Below, in pieces: positions 26,997-35,668 of a stretch of DNA of 64,000 bases; the first letter of the stretch is position 1; every line of letters starts with the position of its first letter. Where the stretch lies: contig NZ_VFOR01000002.1 in NCBI RefSeq assembly GCF_006716235.1, positions 434,001 through 498,000 of the forward strand. Direction: 5' to 3'. The translations under genes were made by a program, and so were the position numbers. The notes under the pieces were generated by a model, which searched no databases, was not told the origin of the DNA, and saw nothing but the letters and a program-made list of their open reading frames with translations. Source of the DNA: Propioniferax innocua (GTDB taxonomy: Bacteria; Actinomycetota; Actinomycetes; Propionibacteriales; Propionibacteriaceae).

Positions 26997-27590
26997 GTGA
27001 TCACCGTGACGAATGGGCACGAACTGAGGCGCCGCCGCACACGAGAGGCCATCCTGAAGAGCGCCACGCGATTGTTCGACGAGAGAGGGTTCACTGCGAC
27101 CACCGTGGCAGAAATAGCAGCAGACGCAGGTGTGTCACAGCGCACGTTCTTCCTGCACTTCCCCTCGAAGGAGGACCTCCTCTTCACACATGTGGACACC
27201 TTCCGAGAGGTTGCAGTGCAGGCGGCGGCAGCATCGTCTTCCCCCAGCCCCAGCGCCCGGGTCAAGCACGCCGTTGCAGCCATGATCGACATGGCCACCG
27301 CAGACTCCACACTCGTACGCCATGCAGCCGATCGTGCCCAAACAGCGAGCCTCGGTCGATTGCCACGTTCGCTTGTGGCTCAGCTCTCCGCCTTGGCCAT
27401 CGCCCTCACCGAGAGTGTCGCCGACGCAACGGATGCGCCTCCGAGCAAGGTCGCACCCATGGTCGGAGGGGCGCTCGGGGCTGTGCAGGCCGCAGGGCTC
27501 ATAGCGGCAGAGGAAGGTGCATCCAGCGAAGAGATGCACCAGCGCATGAGCTATGCATTGGAGCACTCCCTGGTCGGCTTCGCACACTGA
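26997..27590 (+). CDS. TetR-family regulator
   Basis: The 197-residue protein has an N-terminal TetR DNA-binding domain: RRRTREAILKSATRLFDERG, then TATTVAEIAADAGVSQRTFF, then LHFPSKEDLL, in the usual order. The C-terminal two-thirds is helical, as in ligand-binding TetR domains, with no ligand that can be named. GTG 26997 or GTG 27006 can start it. It probably represses the SDR gene just upstream, through the inverted repeat at 26036-26072. Confidence 0.9.
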   Translation: MITVTNGHELRRRRTREAILKSATRLFDERGFTATTVAEIAADAGVSQRTFFLHFPSKEDLLFTHVDTFREVAVQAAAASSSPSPSARVKHAVAAMIDMATADSTLVRHAADRAQTASLGRLPRSLVAQLSALAIALTESVADATDAPPSKVAPMVGGALGAVQAAGLIAAEEGASSEEMHQRMSYALEHSLVGFAH

Positions 27591-27601
27591 ATCGGTGACG
27601 A

Positions 27602-27634
27602 TACGGGGCACCCGTAGGGCCTCGGCGCCCCGTA
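27602..27634 (+). terminator. Hairpin after the TetR gene
   Basis: TACGGGGC and GCCCCGTA are perfect eight-base arms with a 17-base GC-rich loop, 12 bases after the TetR stop. No T-run follows. Confidence 0.5.
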
Positions 27635-27783
27635 CAGCAGAATTGACAACGAGCCGGAAGCGCCCCCCTGACGAGGACACACGTCTTGCCCGAGGCCTCA
27701 CGCAGCGATGAAACCAATCGGTGCCCAGGCCAATACTGCACAGCAGTCCGTCTGCGCCGATGGGCGTACGTCTGAGGCACCGG

Positions 27784-28262
27784 TCACACTCGGAAGACGG
27801 ATTCAGCGAATTCACGAACGGCGTCCACGAAGTCGTTGGCCGCGTAGCGGTGGATGAGTCTGCCGTTGTCCTGCAAATACCCTCTGCCGAGAGAGTCTGT
27901 CACAGGATGGCCGGGCGGTCGGGCTCGCTGCCACGCAGCCATGCGATCCCATCACCGTCGCTCTCCGTGAGGATTCTGCGTCGGGATTCCGGCATCGAAT
28001 CCGCAGCCTCTTCAAGATGGAAAGCCAAGCTGCCTGCTTCGCGAATGTCGTTCTCGCCAGTGACGCGAAAGCAGATACCGACGCGCGCAGGCCATGCATC
28101 GTGTCCGTCCTGCAGGCAGAACACCACGCAGGTGGTGCCGTCGGGCTGGACATCGACCGACTCCAGCCTGCCGTACCGGAGGACCAGTCCGTCATTGGCT
28201 GTTTTGAGAACCGACTCCACCGCGACGGAAGCCAGAGCTGCTGCCTCGGAGTCTTCGATCAT
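27784..28262 (-). pseudogene. Hypothetical gene with a frameshift near its 3' end
   Basis: From ATG 28262 the frame runs 120 residues (MIEDSEAAALASVAVESVLK...) and stops at 27900 after EPDRPAIL. In another frame the next bases encode GHPVTDSLGRGYLQDNGRLI and then HRYAANDFVDAVREFAESVF, ending at 27784, with protein-like composition. A one- or two-base change around 27904-27925, inside a C/G run, would join them into about 158 residues. No family is recognised. A piece of this gene is repeated at 24401-24514. Confidence 0.6.
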
Positions 28263-28294
28263 GCGCCGATGTTAATGGCAGGGCCTGCTGCTCA

Positions 28295-31200
28295 TCACCC
28301 CCGTTCCCGCACCACTTGAGCCCTGCGGCGTCCGCGACGGCGTGCGCGTTCCAGCGGGTCGTGCACCCGGTCGGCACGGGGTTCGGGAGCCGAACCGCCC
28401 TCCCCCGCGCGGAGGGTTCCCGCATGCTCCCGCTTCGGATGTGTTCCTCCATGCTGAGCTTCGAGCGCCGCGACGCTGGGATGGGCGAACACGTCGACCA
28501 CACCGATATCGAAACCCGCTTCCCGGAGCCGCCGGTGAGCCGTGACCAGCTGCAGTGAGGTCGCTCCCAGTTCGAAGAAGCTCGCGGCCCGGTCGATCGG
28601 TGCACCGAGCAGCTCGCCAAGGATCTGTTCCATCGCATCACCGATGCCGACGGCCGTCGAGCGACCGTGCAGCAACTCGGTGAACCGGGCGAACCGGGAT
28701 TCCAGCCAGCCCGTCGGGAACGCCGACGACACCGCGTCCCACACCACCACCAACGATCCGTCGGACTCGAACAACTGCACATCGAGCAACACCCCCGGCG
28801 TCTGGGAGATCGCGTACTCGGTGGTGCCGAGCGCGTCCAGAAGCTGGGAGGCATCACCCCGCACCCCGCCCAGGGCGCTGGAGATGGCGATCGGCAGACG
28901 CACGTCGGCATCGCGGTCGCGCAACATCCGCAGCACCTCGTTGCCATGCACACCCGACGCCCCGGAGGCATGTTCCAGACCCGACCAGTACTGCTCCCGC
29001 AGAGCGGCTCGACGCTCGGTCTCCGGCGCGGTCGGATCGATGGCCAGCAGCATCGTGCCGGAGAAGTCCCCCACCACATCGGTCCAGCCCTCGGGGCGTT
29101 CGGTGGTGGTCAGCACCACGGGGAACCCCGCCGATGCATCCACGGCCTGACCCAATGCATCGGCGATCCATGCGGTCGGTGTCAGTCCGGCAGTCCGCGC
29201 CTCGGCACGCACCTCGGCCCAGCGTCGGGGCGTCAACTCCAACCGGCGGCGCCGGAACCGTCCATCACCGGGGCCGAGCGACACCGGCGGATCCAGCGGC
29301 ATCGACGCCGCCCGCGCGCGCCAGTGTTCGCGGGCAGCAGTGCGGTCCGCCCCCTCGCGTTCACGACACCACTGCGCGAACGGATTACCCGGTCGCCGAA
29401 CATCGAGCCGACCCCCGCGCATCAGTGTCGCGAGCTCGCTGATCACAAGATGGGCGCTGCTGGCATCGCAGAACAACAGGTCCAGATCCAGGTGCAGACG
29501 CCAGAAGCGCTCATCCAGACGGACCGCCAGAAGACGCATCATCGGTGCCCGGTCGACGGGCAGGAGGCGATGGTCCCGTTCGGCACGGATGCGGTCACGT
29601 TCGCCCAGCTGGGCCTCACGGTCCAGATGCCGGTGATCGGCGGTCTCCAGCGTCCATCCAGCATCGGGATCGAGACGATGGGTGGAGGTCTCGGTGACGA
29701 CCGTCCGAAGCATCGGATGCCGCTCCACGAGGGTGTCCAGCGCCCGCTGCAACCGCTCGGCGTCGAGGTCGGAAACCAGCGCCTCGGTGTAGTAGTGCGG
29801 AGCCACCGCAACACCCGAGGCATCCGGTGCCCGACCCACCAGATAGGCGAGCTGCATCTCGGTGAGAGGCCACTCGTCTGCATCGGACATGGCCTCCTGC
29901 GGCACGGCCGACACCGATTCGGCGACACCACCCGGGGTCGGGGCCGCATCGGAGATGGCGGCTGGCTCAGAGCCCGCTGGAGCGCCGTGGGCCGTCACAC
30001 CGGAGAGCGCGGCCCGGGTCGCGGCGAGTTCGGCGTCCAGACGCTCGAGCCGATCAGCCAGAAGCCGCAGTCGATCGGCCAGGGAATCGCCACCACCGCG
30101 TACCTCCACCGCCGGTTCTGCGGTCACCGTTCGCCCCGGCGAGGTCTCCCCCACAGATGACCGCCGCTCTCGCGAGCTCGGTTCGGCCATGGACCGCGAG
30201 GAGGAGGAGGGCCGATCCTGAGCGGCAGGACGTGAAGACGGCGCATGCCGGGCGACGAGCTGCGCCACCGTCGCACCGCCCATGAGCTCGGCGAAGCGCG
30301 GGCGCGGGAAGCCGGCGTCCTCCATGGCGTTGGCCAGACGGACGAGCCCGAGACTCGTGACGCCACAGTCCACCAGGGTTCGCTCCGGCCACCCTCCCGG
30401 TTCGATTCGCTCCTCCGATTCGACGCCGATGAGCTCAGCCAGCACCTTCTGCCACGCGCGCGTCTCCGTCGCCATGACCTCCGGCAGGCCCGGGGCGCTG
30501 TCGGCCTCGGGACGCTCGGGGGCCACGGCGGTCCGCACGCCATCCCCTTCGGACCCGGCGCCCACAGGTTCGGTGCTCACGGACGCCTTCTCCTTCGGCC
30601 GGGCTCCACGCGCACCGCGGTACGGGTTAGGCAGGGCCTTCACATCGATCTTGCCGTTCTCAGTGGTCGGCAGTCCGTTGTGCAGCAGGATTCGCGTCGG
30701 CACCATGTACTCCGGCAGTTCGGCTGAGAGTCGACGCGCGAGTTCACGTTCATCCACCTCCGCCCCGGGCGCGGGCACCACGTGGGCCACGAGCCGTGGA
30801 CGCTCATCGGGGCCGGGCATGGCCAGCGCCACCGCGCTACGCACTCCGGGCGTGCGCAGCAACCCTGCCTCGACCTCACCGAGCTCGATCCGATGCCCGC
30901 GCACCTTGACCTGCCGGTCGGTGCGCCCGAGGAACTCGATGTTCCCGTCCGGGCGCCAGCGTCCGACATCACCGGTGCGATACAGACGTTCCTGCAACAC
31001 CGGATGGACGACGAAGCGTTCGGCGGTCTTCTCCGGATCACCCACATACCCCTGGGCGACGCCGTTGCCACCGATCCACAGCTCCCCCACCTCACCGACA
31101 CGCACCGGCCATCCCTCGGAATCGAGGATGTGGAACCACTGTTCACGCAGCCCACGGCCGTACGGGATCGACGGCCACGCCGGGTCCACTTCACCGATCG

Positions 31201-33856
31201 GGTAGGTGATCGACCAGATCGATCCTTCCGTCGCACCGCCCAGACTGTTGACGCTCACCTGCGGCGCCAGCGCACGCAGGCGATCCGGTAGTGACACCGG
31301 GATCCAATCGCCCGAGAGCATGACGACACGCAACGACGCCAGCGCCTCGGCGGCGCCGGGAGCGAATTCGGCGTATTCGACAAGCATCTCCAGCAGCGGT
31401 GGCGCGGAATTCCACACCGTGACGCCGTGACGCCCCATCAGCTCCAGCCAGTGCTCAGGATCCCTGGCTCGGTCGACGTCGGGAAGCACGAGGGTGCCAC
31501 CGGACCCCAGCGTCCCGAAGATGTCGTGCACCGACAGGTCGAAACTCAGCGCCGATACCCCCAGCACCACATCGTCGGCACCGATGGCGAACCGTTCATT
31601 GACATCGTCGATGGTGGTGCGGGCCTGCTGGTGCTCGATGGCCACGCCCTTCGGTTCCCCCGTCGAGCCGGAGGTGAAGATGGCGTAGGCGAGCTCATCG
31701 GCCCGAGGTGTGGACGCCTGGTCGAAAACCCGCGGATCGGAAGCAGGGGCCACCGGTCGCCCATCAGAGTCGAGGTCGATGCGCCCCACCGATTCTGGAA
31801 GTTCCACATCATCGGTCTCGCAGCAGATGGCCCACCCCAGCCCGGAGCGTCGCTGCACACTGGCCAGCCGAACCGCAGGCCACTGCGTGTCGACCGGCAC
31901 ATAACCCGCCCCCGCCAGTTCGATACCGAGCACTGCGACGATCTGTGCGACGCCACGCGGGCAGGCCACCATCACCAGATCACCGGGGCCGATTCCGCGC
32001 TCGACGAGCATCGACGCCACATCACAGGCCCTGGCCATCAGGTCGTCATGGCCGAGGCTCTGCCCACCCGACCACAGAGCAACGGCACCGCGCCCGTCGG
32101 CACAGGTCTCCCGCCAGGGATCCACCAACAGCGGGCCTCCCTCCCCACGGGGGACGACGCCGTGGTCGGCGGCCAGCGGATCCCACAGCAGGCCGGGTCG
32201 CCCCCAGTCCTCAGCGCCCGAAAGACGGGTCAGGGCGTTGAGCTCGCCTTGGGTGAACAGATCCCAGAAACCCGTGGGCCAGGAACCGGTGCGGTGGTCC
32301 CAGGTGAGCACGAGTTCCCCCTCCTCGACCCACACGAGGTGGTCCAGAATCACCTGCGGGGTCTGCGAGACACCGAACGCCCGCTCCCCGAGCCACTGGT
32401 CCACACTCGGATCCGGGCCGCCGATGCCGGAGGTGAAGACCACCGGATCAGTCGCCACATCCGGATCCGCCCCAGAAGCCCGACGCCGACGCTCGAGCAT
32501 CCCGGCATGTGCGCGGTGTTCCACGCTCTCCCACAGCCGGGCGTTCACCTCCCTCGCCAGGACAGCGAAATCGCGCCTGGTGGGTTCGGTCGGGACGCTG
32601 AGGATGCCCGTGGTGGTGAAGTCGCCCACCACCGACTCGATCGCCTCGACGCCCTCCGGGCGGTCATAGAGCGTCAGGTTCACCGAGAAGCCGCCTTCAC
32701 CGCGACGCACGCGATCCAGCATGAGGGCGAACGTGGCCAACACCACCGCCGTGGGGCTGACGCCGTGTTCGGCTGCGCGTTCCTGCAGGGCCGCCCACAC
32801 CCCGGCGGGCAGGCGTCGCTGCTCACGGGTGAACCGGTCCCCGATCCGATCCACCGGAAGCGTGGGCCCGTGGGGCAGGTCCCGCTGCGCCCACCACTGG
32901 GCATCACGCACCACGATGGCTCGGTGCTCCTCGCTCTCGGCCCGGTCGGCCAGAACCTCGGCGAAACCCGGAGCGCGAGGAAGATCTCGTTCAGGATGAT
33001 CGACCATCTCACCCCACTGACGCATGACAAGACACCACGAGGCGAAGTCGATCACCAACACGTCGAAACCAACCAGGAGCCGTACACGGGCGGTCCCCTC
33101 GGCGTCGGCGGGCAGGATCACCGCGGTGATGTCGAACAACGGCCACACATCACTGGGGCGTCGCTGATGTGAACGTTCGGCACCGAGCGCGACCAAGGCC
33201 TCCCGGGCCTCGTCGCTCTGACGGTTGCGCCAGTCCATGCGCGGCATCTGCCACGAGCGGACGTCATGGACGGCCACGTGCTGTCGGCCATCGCGGCCGA
33301 TGACGGTCCGCAACATCGGATGGTGGGCCACCACCCGACGCCACGCACGTTCGATCCCGTCAAGCCAGGTGTCCACATCACCGGTCGGTTCACACTCGTA
33401 CTCGTGGTACCACCACGACGCCACCCCGCCGAGCTCGAAATCGTCGCCACGACCGGTCCAGTAGGCGGCCTGCACCGCAGTGAGCGCCCCGTCCCGCAGA
33501 TCGGCACCGGTGGTGTCGGACTCGTCCACGCGCATCGATTCGCCGTCCACGCCTCCCCCGTCGGAACGTGCCTCTTCAGAGCGGGTCTCTTCAGAACGGG
33601 CCACCTCGGCCTCCAGTTCGCCCAGCGTCACCGACCCCAGAAGGTGCACCAGCTCGAGCCGAACGCCCAAACGTTCTGCGATCCCGCGTCGCACCGCGAG
33701 TGCGCCGAAGGAGTCGACGCCGAGATCGGCGAGTGTCCGCGAGGCGTCACCGGCGCCCAGTGGCGTTCCGGTCACTTCCTCCACGATCAGGCGGAGAACG
33801 GAGGAATCGGCGGCACTGACGGTGTCAGGAACCTCGGACGGGGAGAACTGTGACAT
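28295..33856 (-). CDS. Nonribosomal peptide synthetase, ArCP-Cy-A-T-Cy-T (HMWP2-like)
   Basis: An 1853-residue assembly-line enzyme. The order is carrier domain (LADLGVDSFGAL, Ser49), cyclisation domain (LTAVQAAYWTGR; DVLVIDFAS with D265, D270, S273), adenylation domain (AIFTSGSTGEPKG near 722; RTDRQVKVRGHRIE; NGKIDVKAL), carrier (VDCGVTSLGLV near 1166), second cyclisation domain (TEMQLAYLVGR; DLLFCDASS) and a third carrier (FELGATSLQLV near 1765). This is the yersiniabactin Irp2/HMWP2 order. FDLSVHDIFG, WNSAPPLLEML, LSGDWIP and GGATEGSIWS fit cysteine activation, so an aryl-thiazoline product is likely. There is no thioesterase or reductase; the C-terminus is a basic tail. The start has GAGG eight bases upstream. 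Confidence 0.93.
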   Translation of the reverse strand: MSQFSPSEVPDTVSAADSSVLRLIVEEVTGTPLGAGDASRTLADLGVDSFGALAVRRGIAERLGVRLELVHLLGSVTLGELEAEVARSEETRSEEARSDGGGVDGESMRVDESDTTGADLRDGALTAVQAAYWTGRGDDFELGGVASWWYHEYECEPTGDVDTWLDGIERAWRRVVAHHPMLRTVIGRDGRQHVAVHDVRSWQMPRMDWRNRQSDEAREALVALGAERSHQRRPSDVWPLFDITAVILPADAEGTARVRLLVGFDVLVIDFASWCLVMRQWGEMVDHPERDLPRAPGFAEVLADRAESEEHRAIVVRDAQWWAQRDLPHGPTLPVDRIGDRFTREQRRLPAGVWAALQERAAEHGVSPTAVVLATFALMLDRVRRGEGGFSVNLTLYDRPEGVEAIESVVGDFTTTGILSVPTEPTRRDFAVLAREVNARLWESVEHRAHAGMLERRRRASGADPDVATDPVVFTSGIGGPDPSVDQWLGERAFGVSQTPQVILDHLVWVEEGELVLTWDHRTGSWPTGFWDLFTQGELNALTRLSGAEDWGRPGLLWDPLAADHGVVPRGEGGPLLVDPWRETCADGRGAVALWSGGQSLGHDDLMARACDVASMLVERGIGPGDLVMVACPRGVAQIVAVLGIELAGAGYVPVDTQWPAVRLASVQRRSGLGWAICCETDDVELPESVGRIDLDSDGRPVAPASDPRVFDQASTPRADELAYAIFTSGSTGEPKGVAIEHQQARTTIDDVNERFAIGADDVVLGVSALSFDLSVHDIFGTLGSGGTLVLPDVDRARDPEHWLELMGRHGVTVWNSAPPLLEMLVEYAEFAPGAAEALASLRVVMLSGDWIPVSLPDRLRALAPQVSVNSLGGATEGSIWSITYPIGEVDPAWPSIPYGRGLREQWFHILDSEGWPVRVGEVGELWIGGNGVAQGYVGDPEKTAERFVVHPVLQERLYRTGDVGRWRPDGNIEFLGRTDRQVKVRGHRIELGEVEAGLLRTPGVRSAVALAMPGPDERPRLVAHVVPAPGAEVDERELARRLSAELPEYMVPTRILLHNGLPTTENGKIDVKALPNPYRGARGARPKEKASVSTEPVGAGSEGDGVRTAVAPERPEADSAPGLPEVMATETRAWQKVLAELIGVESEERIEPGGWPERTLVDCGVTSLGLVRLANAMEDAGFPRPRFAELMGGATVAQLVARHAPSSRPAAQDRPSSSSRSMAEPSSRERRSSVGETSPGRTVTAEPAVEVRGGGDSLADRLRLLADRLERLDAELAATRAALSGVTAHGAPAGSEPAAISDAAPTPGGVAESVSAVPQEAMSDADEWPLTEMQLAYLVGRAPDASGVAVAPHYYTEALVSDLDAERLQRALDTLVERHPMLRTVVTETSTHRLDPDAGWTLETADHRHLDREAQLGERDRIRAERDHRLLPVDRAPMMRLLAVRLDERFWRLHLDLDLLFCDASSAHLVISELATLMRGGRLDVRRPGNPFAQWCREREGADRTAAREHWRARAASMPLDPPVSLGPGDGRFRRRRLELTPRRWAEVRAEARTAGLTPTAWIADALGQAVDASAGFPVVLTTTERPEGWTDVVGDFSGTMLLAIDPTAPETERRAALREQYWSGLEHASGASGVHGNEVLRMLRDRDADVRLPIAISSALGGVRGDASQLLDALGTTEYAISQTPGVLLDVQLFESDGSLVVVWDAVSSAFPTGWLESRFARFTELLHGRSTAVGIGDAMEQILGELLGAPIDRAASFFELGATSLQLVTAHRRLREAGFDIGVVDVFAHPSVAALEAQHGGTHPKREHAGTLRAGEGGSAPEPRADRVHDPLERARRRGRRRAQVVRERG

Positions 33857-33884
33857 GGAGCCTCATCGGATCGATGACCATAAA

Positions 33885-33899
33885 TAGTAACGGTTATTG
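33885..33899. promoter_or_regulatory. Fur/Zur-like box between NRPS and ABC genes
   Basis: The AT-rich TAGTAACGGTTATTG, with a TAAC-G-GTTA core, lies in the 54-base gap between the divergent NRPS and ABC genes. Its 7-1-7 form recalls Fur-family (Zur) operators. A further TGATAA half-site lies at 33935-33940, read on the minus strand. It is not a DtxR box. Confidence 0.4.
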
Positions 33900-33910
33900 A
33901 TAGCACCTCA

Positions 33911-35668
33911 ATGCGGAATATCAAGCGACGCCCATTATCATCAATGCCCATGTCCGCTCTCCCCTCTCTGACCCGCCCCGTACACGGCCGCCTCATCGCA
34001 GCCGGAACGCTCCAGGCTCTTGCCGGAGTCTGTTCGGTGGCGCCGATGATGTTGACTGCGGCCATCGCTGAAGGTCTGCTCGCCGGAGACGGTCCCCGCT
34101 GGGATCTCGTGGCCACCATGGCGATCACTCTGTTCATCCGCGCCGTGGCACTGGCCGGGGCCACGACCGTGGCGCACCTCGCCGACAACGATCTCCAGCT
34201 CGTCCTGCACCGACGCCTCACCGATCATCTCGGTCGCGTCCGCCTCGACTGGTTCACCCGCACCCCTGCGAGCACCGTCAAACGGGCCGCGACCGACGAC
34301 GTGGGCGCCCTGCATCATCTCGTCGCCCATGCCTGGCTCGACGTGGTCGGTGCCCTCTCGGTCCCCGTGGCCGGCATCGCCTACCTGCTGTGGCGCGCTC
34401 CCCTGCTCGGAATGATCGCTTTGGTCCCGGCGGCCATCGGCCTCGCCATCCAGATCCATCACAACCGCACCCTCGGCCCGAAGATGGCGCACTATCAGCG
34501 AGCGACGACCGAACTGGACCGGGCCGCGACCGAGTACGTGGAGAACGTCCAGGTGGTCAAGGTCTTCGGGCGCAGTGGTTCGGCGCATTCACGGTTCGAC
34601 GCCGCCGTCGGTGACCACGGCGCGTTCGTGCAGCGCTGGGCCAAGGAGGTGGGGGGCGCCATGACCGCGGTGGAGATCCTCCTCTCACCGCTCCTGGCCG
34701 CGGCCGTGGCCGTCGTGGCAGGGGCACTGCTGGGGCTGCCCGTCGCCGCCGTGATCGCCGTGGCACTCGTGGCCCCGGGCCTCTCGGCACCGGCTCTGGC
34801 CCTCGCGTTCGCGATGCAGGACATCAGCGCGGGGCGTCGGGCGGCCGAACGACTGATGGAAGTGCTCGGAACCCGCACAGACGAACGACCACAGGACGGG
34901 AACTGGCCCCGCAGGCGGCCACGGATCCGTTTGGAGGACGTCACCGTGGTCAGTGATGACCGCGTGTTGTTGGCGGGGGTCTCCGCCACGATCGAGCCTG
35001 GCACGCAGCTCGCCATCGTCGGCCCCTCCGGAGCAGGGAAGACCACGCTGCTCAAGACCCTCTGCGGTCTCCGCGCCCCCGATTCGGGCCGCATCCTGAT
35101 CGACGATGTGGACCTCGCCGACATTCCGCTGGAACAGGTCGGAGCACACATCGGTCATGTCTCCCAGGATGTCGGGATCATCCGCGGCTCGGTCGCCGAG
35201 AACGTCATGCTCGGTCATGAGGACGCCGACCCCGACACCATCGCAGATGCCCTGCGCAAAGCACAGCTCTGGGATCGCGTCGAGGAACTCCCCGACGGGC
35301 TCGACACCGTCATCGGTGAGGACGCCACGTTCTCCGGCGGGGAACGGCAGCGTCTCGCGCTCGCCCGTGCCTTCTTCTCCACACCCGGCACCCTGCTGCT
35401 GGATGAGCCGACCGCATTCGCCGACCTCGAATCCGAGGCCCTCATCGACGCCGCTCTGGCCGACGCCCCCCGCAACGCCGTCAACACCATGGGGGAACGG
35501 CCGACCGTGGTGAGGATCGACCACCGTCTCGGGTTCGCCCACGACGCCGATGTGGTGTGGGTCCTGGAGGACGGCCATCTGGTGCAGGCAGGAGCTCCCG
35601 GTGATCTGGCGTCCGATCCCACCGGACGTTTCGCCGCCCTGCGCCAAGCCCGAGAGGTCACCGCATGA
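33911..35668 (+). CDS. ABC transporter half (membrane plus ATPase), first of a pair
   Basis: The 585-residue chain has an exporter-type membrane domain with about six helices, then an ATPase: Walker A GPSGAGKTTLL, signature FSGGERQRLALARAF, Walker B LLLDEPTAFAD and switch His in VRIDHRLG. Fused half-transporters in pairs beside Cy-domain NRPSs are of the YbtP/YbtQ or IrtA/IrtB type, which import metal-siderophore despite the exporter fold; export is equally possible. The start is ATG 33911, with ATG 33944 and 33950 as alternatives. The stop overlaps the next start (ATGA). Confidence 0.88.
   Translation: MRNIKRRPLSSMPMSALPSLTRPVHGRLIAAGTLQALAGVCSVAPMMLTAAIAEGLLAGDGPRWDLVATMAITLFIRAVALAGATTVAHLADNDLQLVLHRRLTDHLGRVRLDWFTRTPASTVKRAATDDVGALHHLVAHAWLDVVGALSVPVAGIAYLLWRAPLLGMIALVPAAIGLAIQIHHNRTLGPKMAHYQRATTELDRAATEYVENVQVVKVFGRSGSAHSRFDAAVGDHGAFVQRWAKEVGGAMTAVEILLSPLLAAAVAVVAGALLGLPVAAVIAVALVAPGLSAPALALAFAMQDISAGRRAAERLMEVLGTRTDERPQDGNWPRRRPRIRLEDVTVVSDDRVLLAGVSATIEPGTQLAIVGPSGAGKTTLLKTLCGLRAPDSGRILIDDVDLADIPLEQVGAHIGHVSQDVGIIRGSVAENVMLGHEDADPDTIADALRKAQLWDRVEELPDGLDTVIGEDATFSGGERQRLALARAFFSTPGTLLLDEPTAFADLESEALIDAALADAPRNAVNTMGERPTVVRIDHRLGFAHDADVVWVLEDGHLVQAGAPGDLASDPTGRFAALRQAREVTA

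Noticed and set aside
31427-33172. 581-residue frame antisense to the NRPS
   Set aside because: Shadow frame of the A and Cy domains; no domain similarity.
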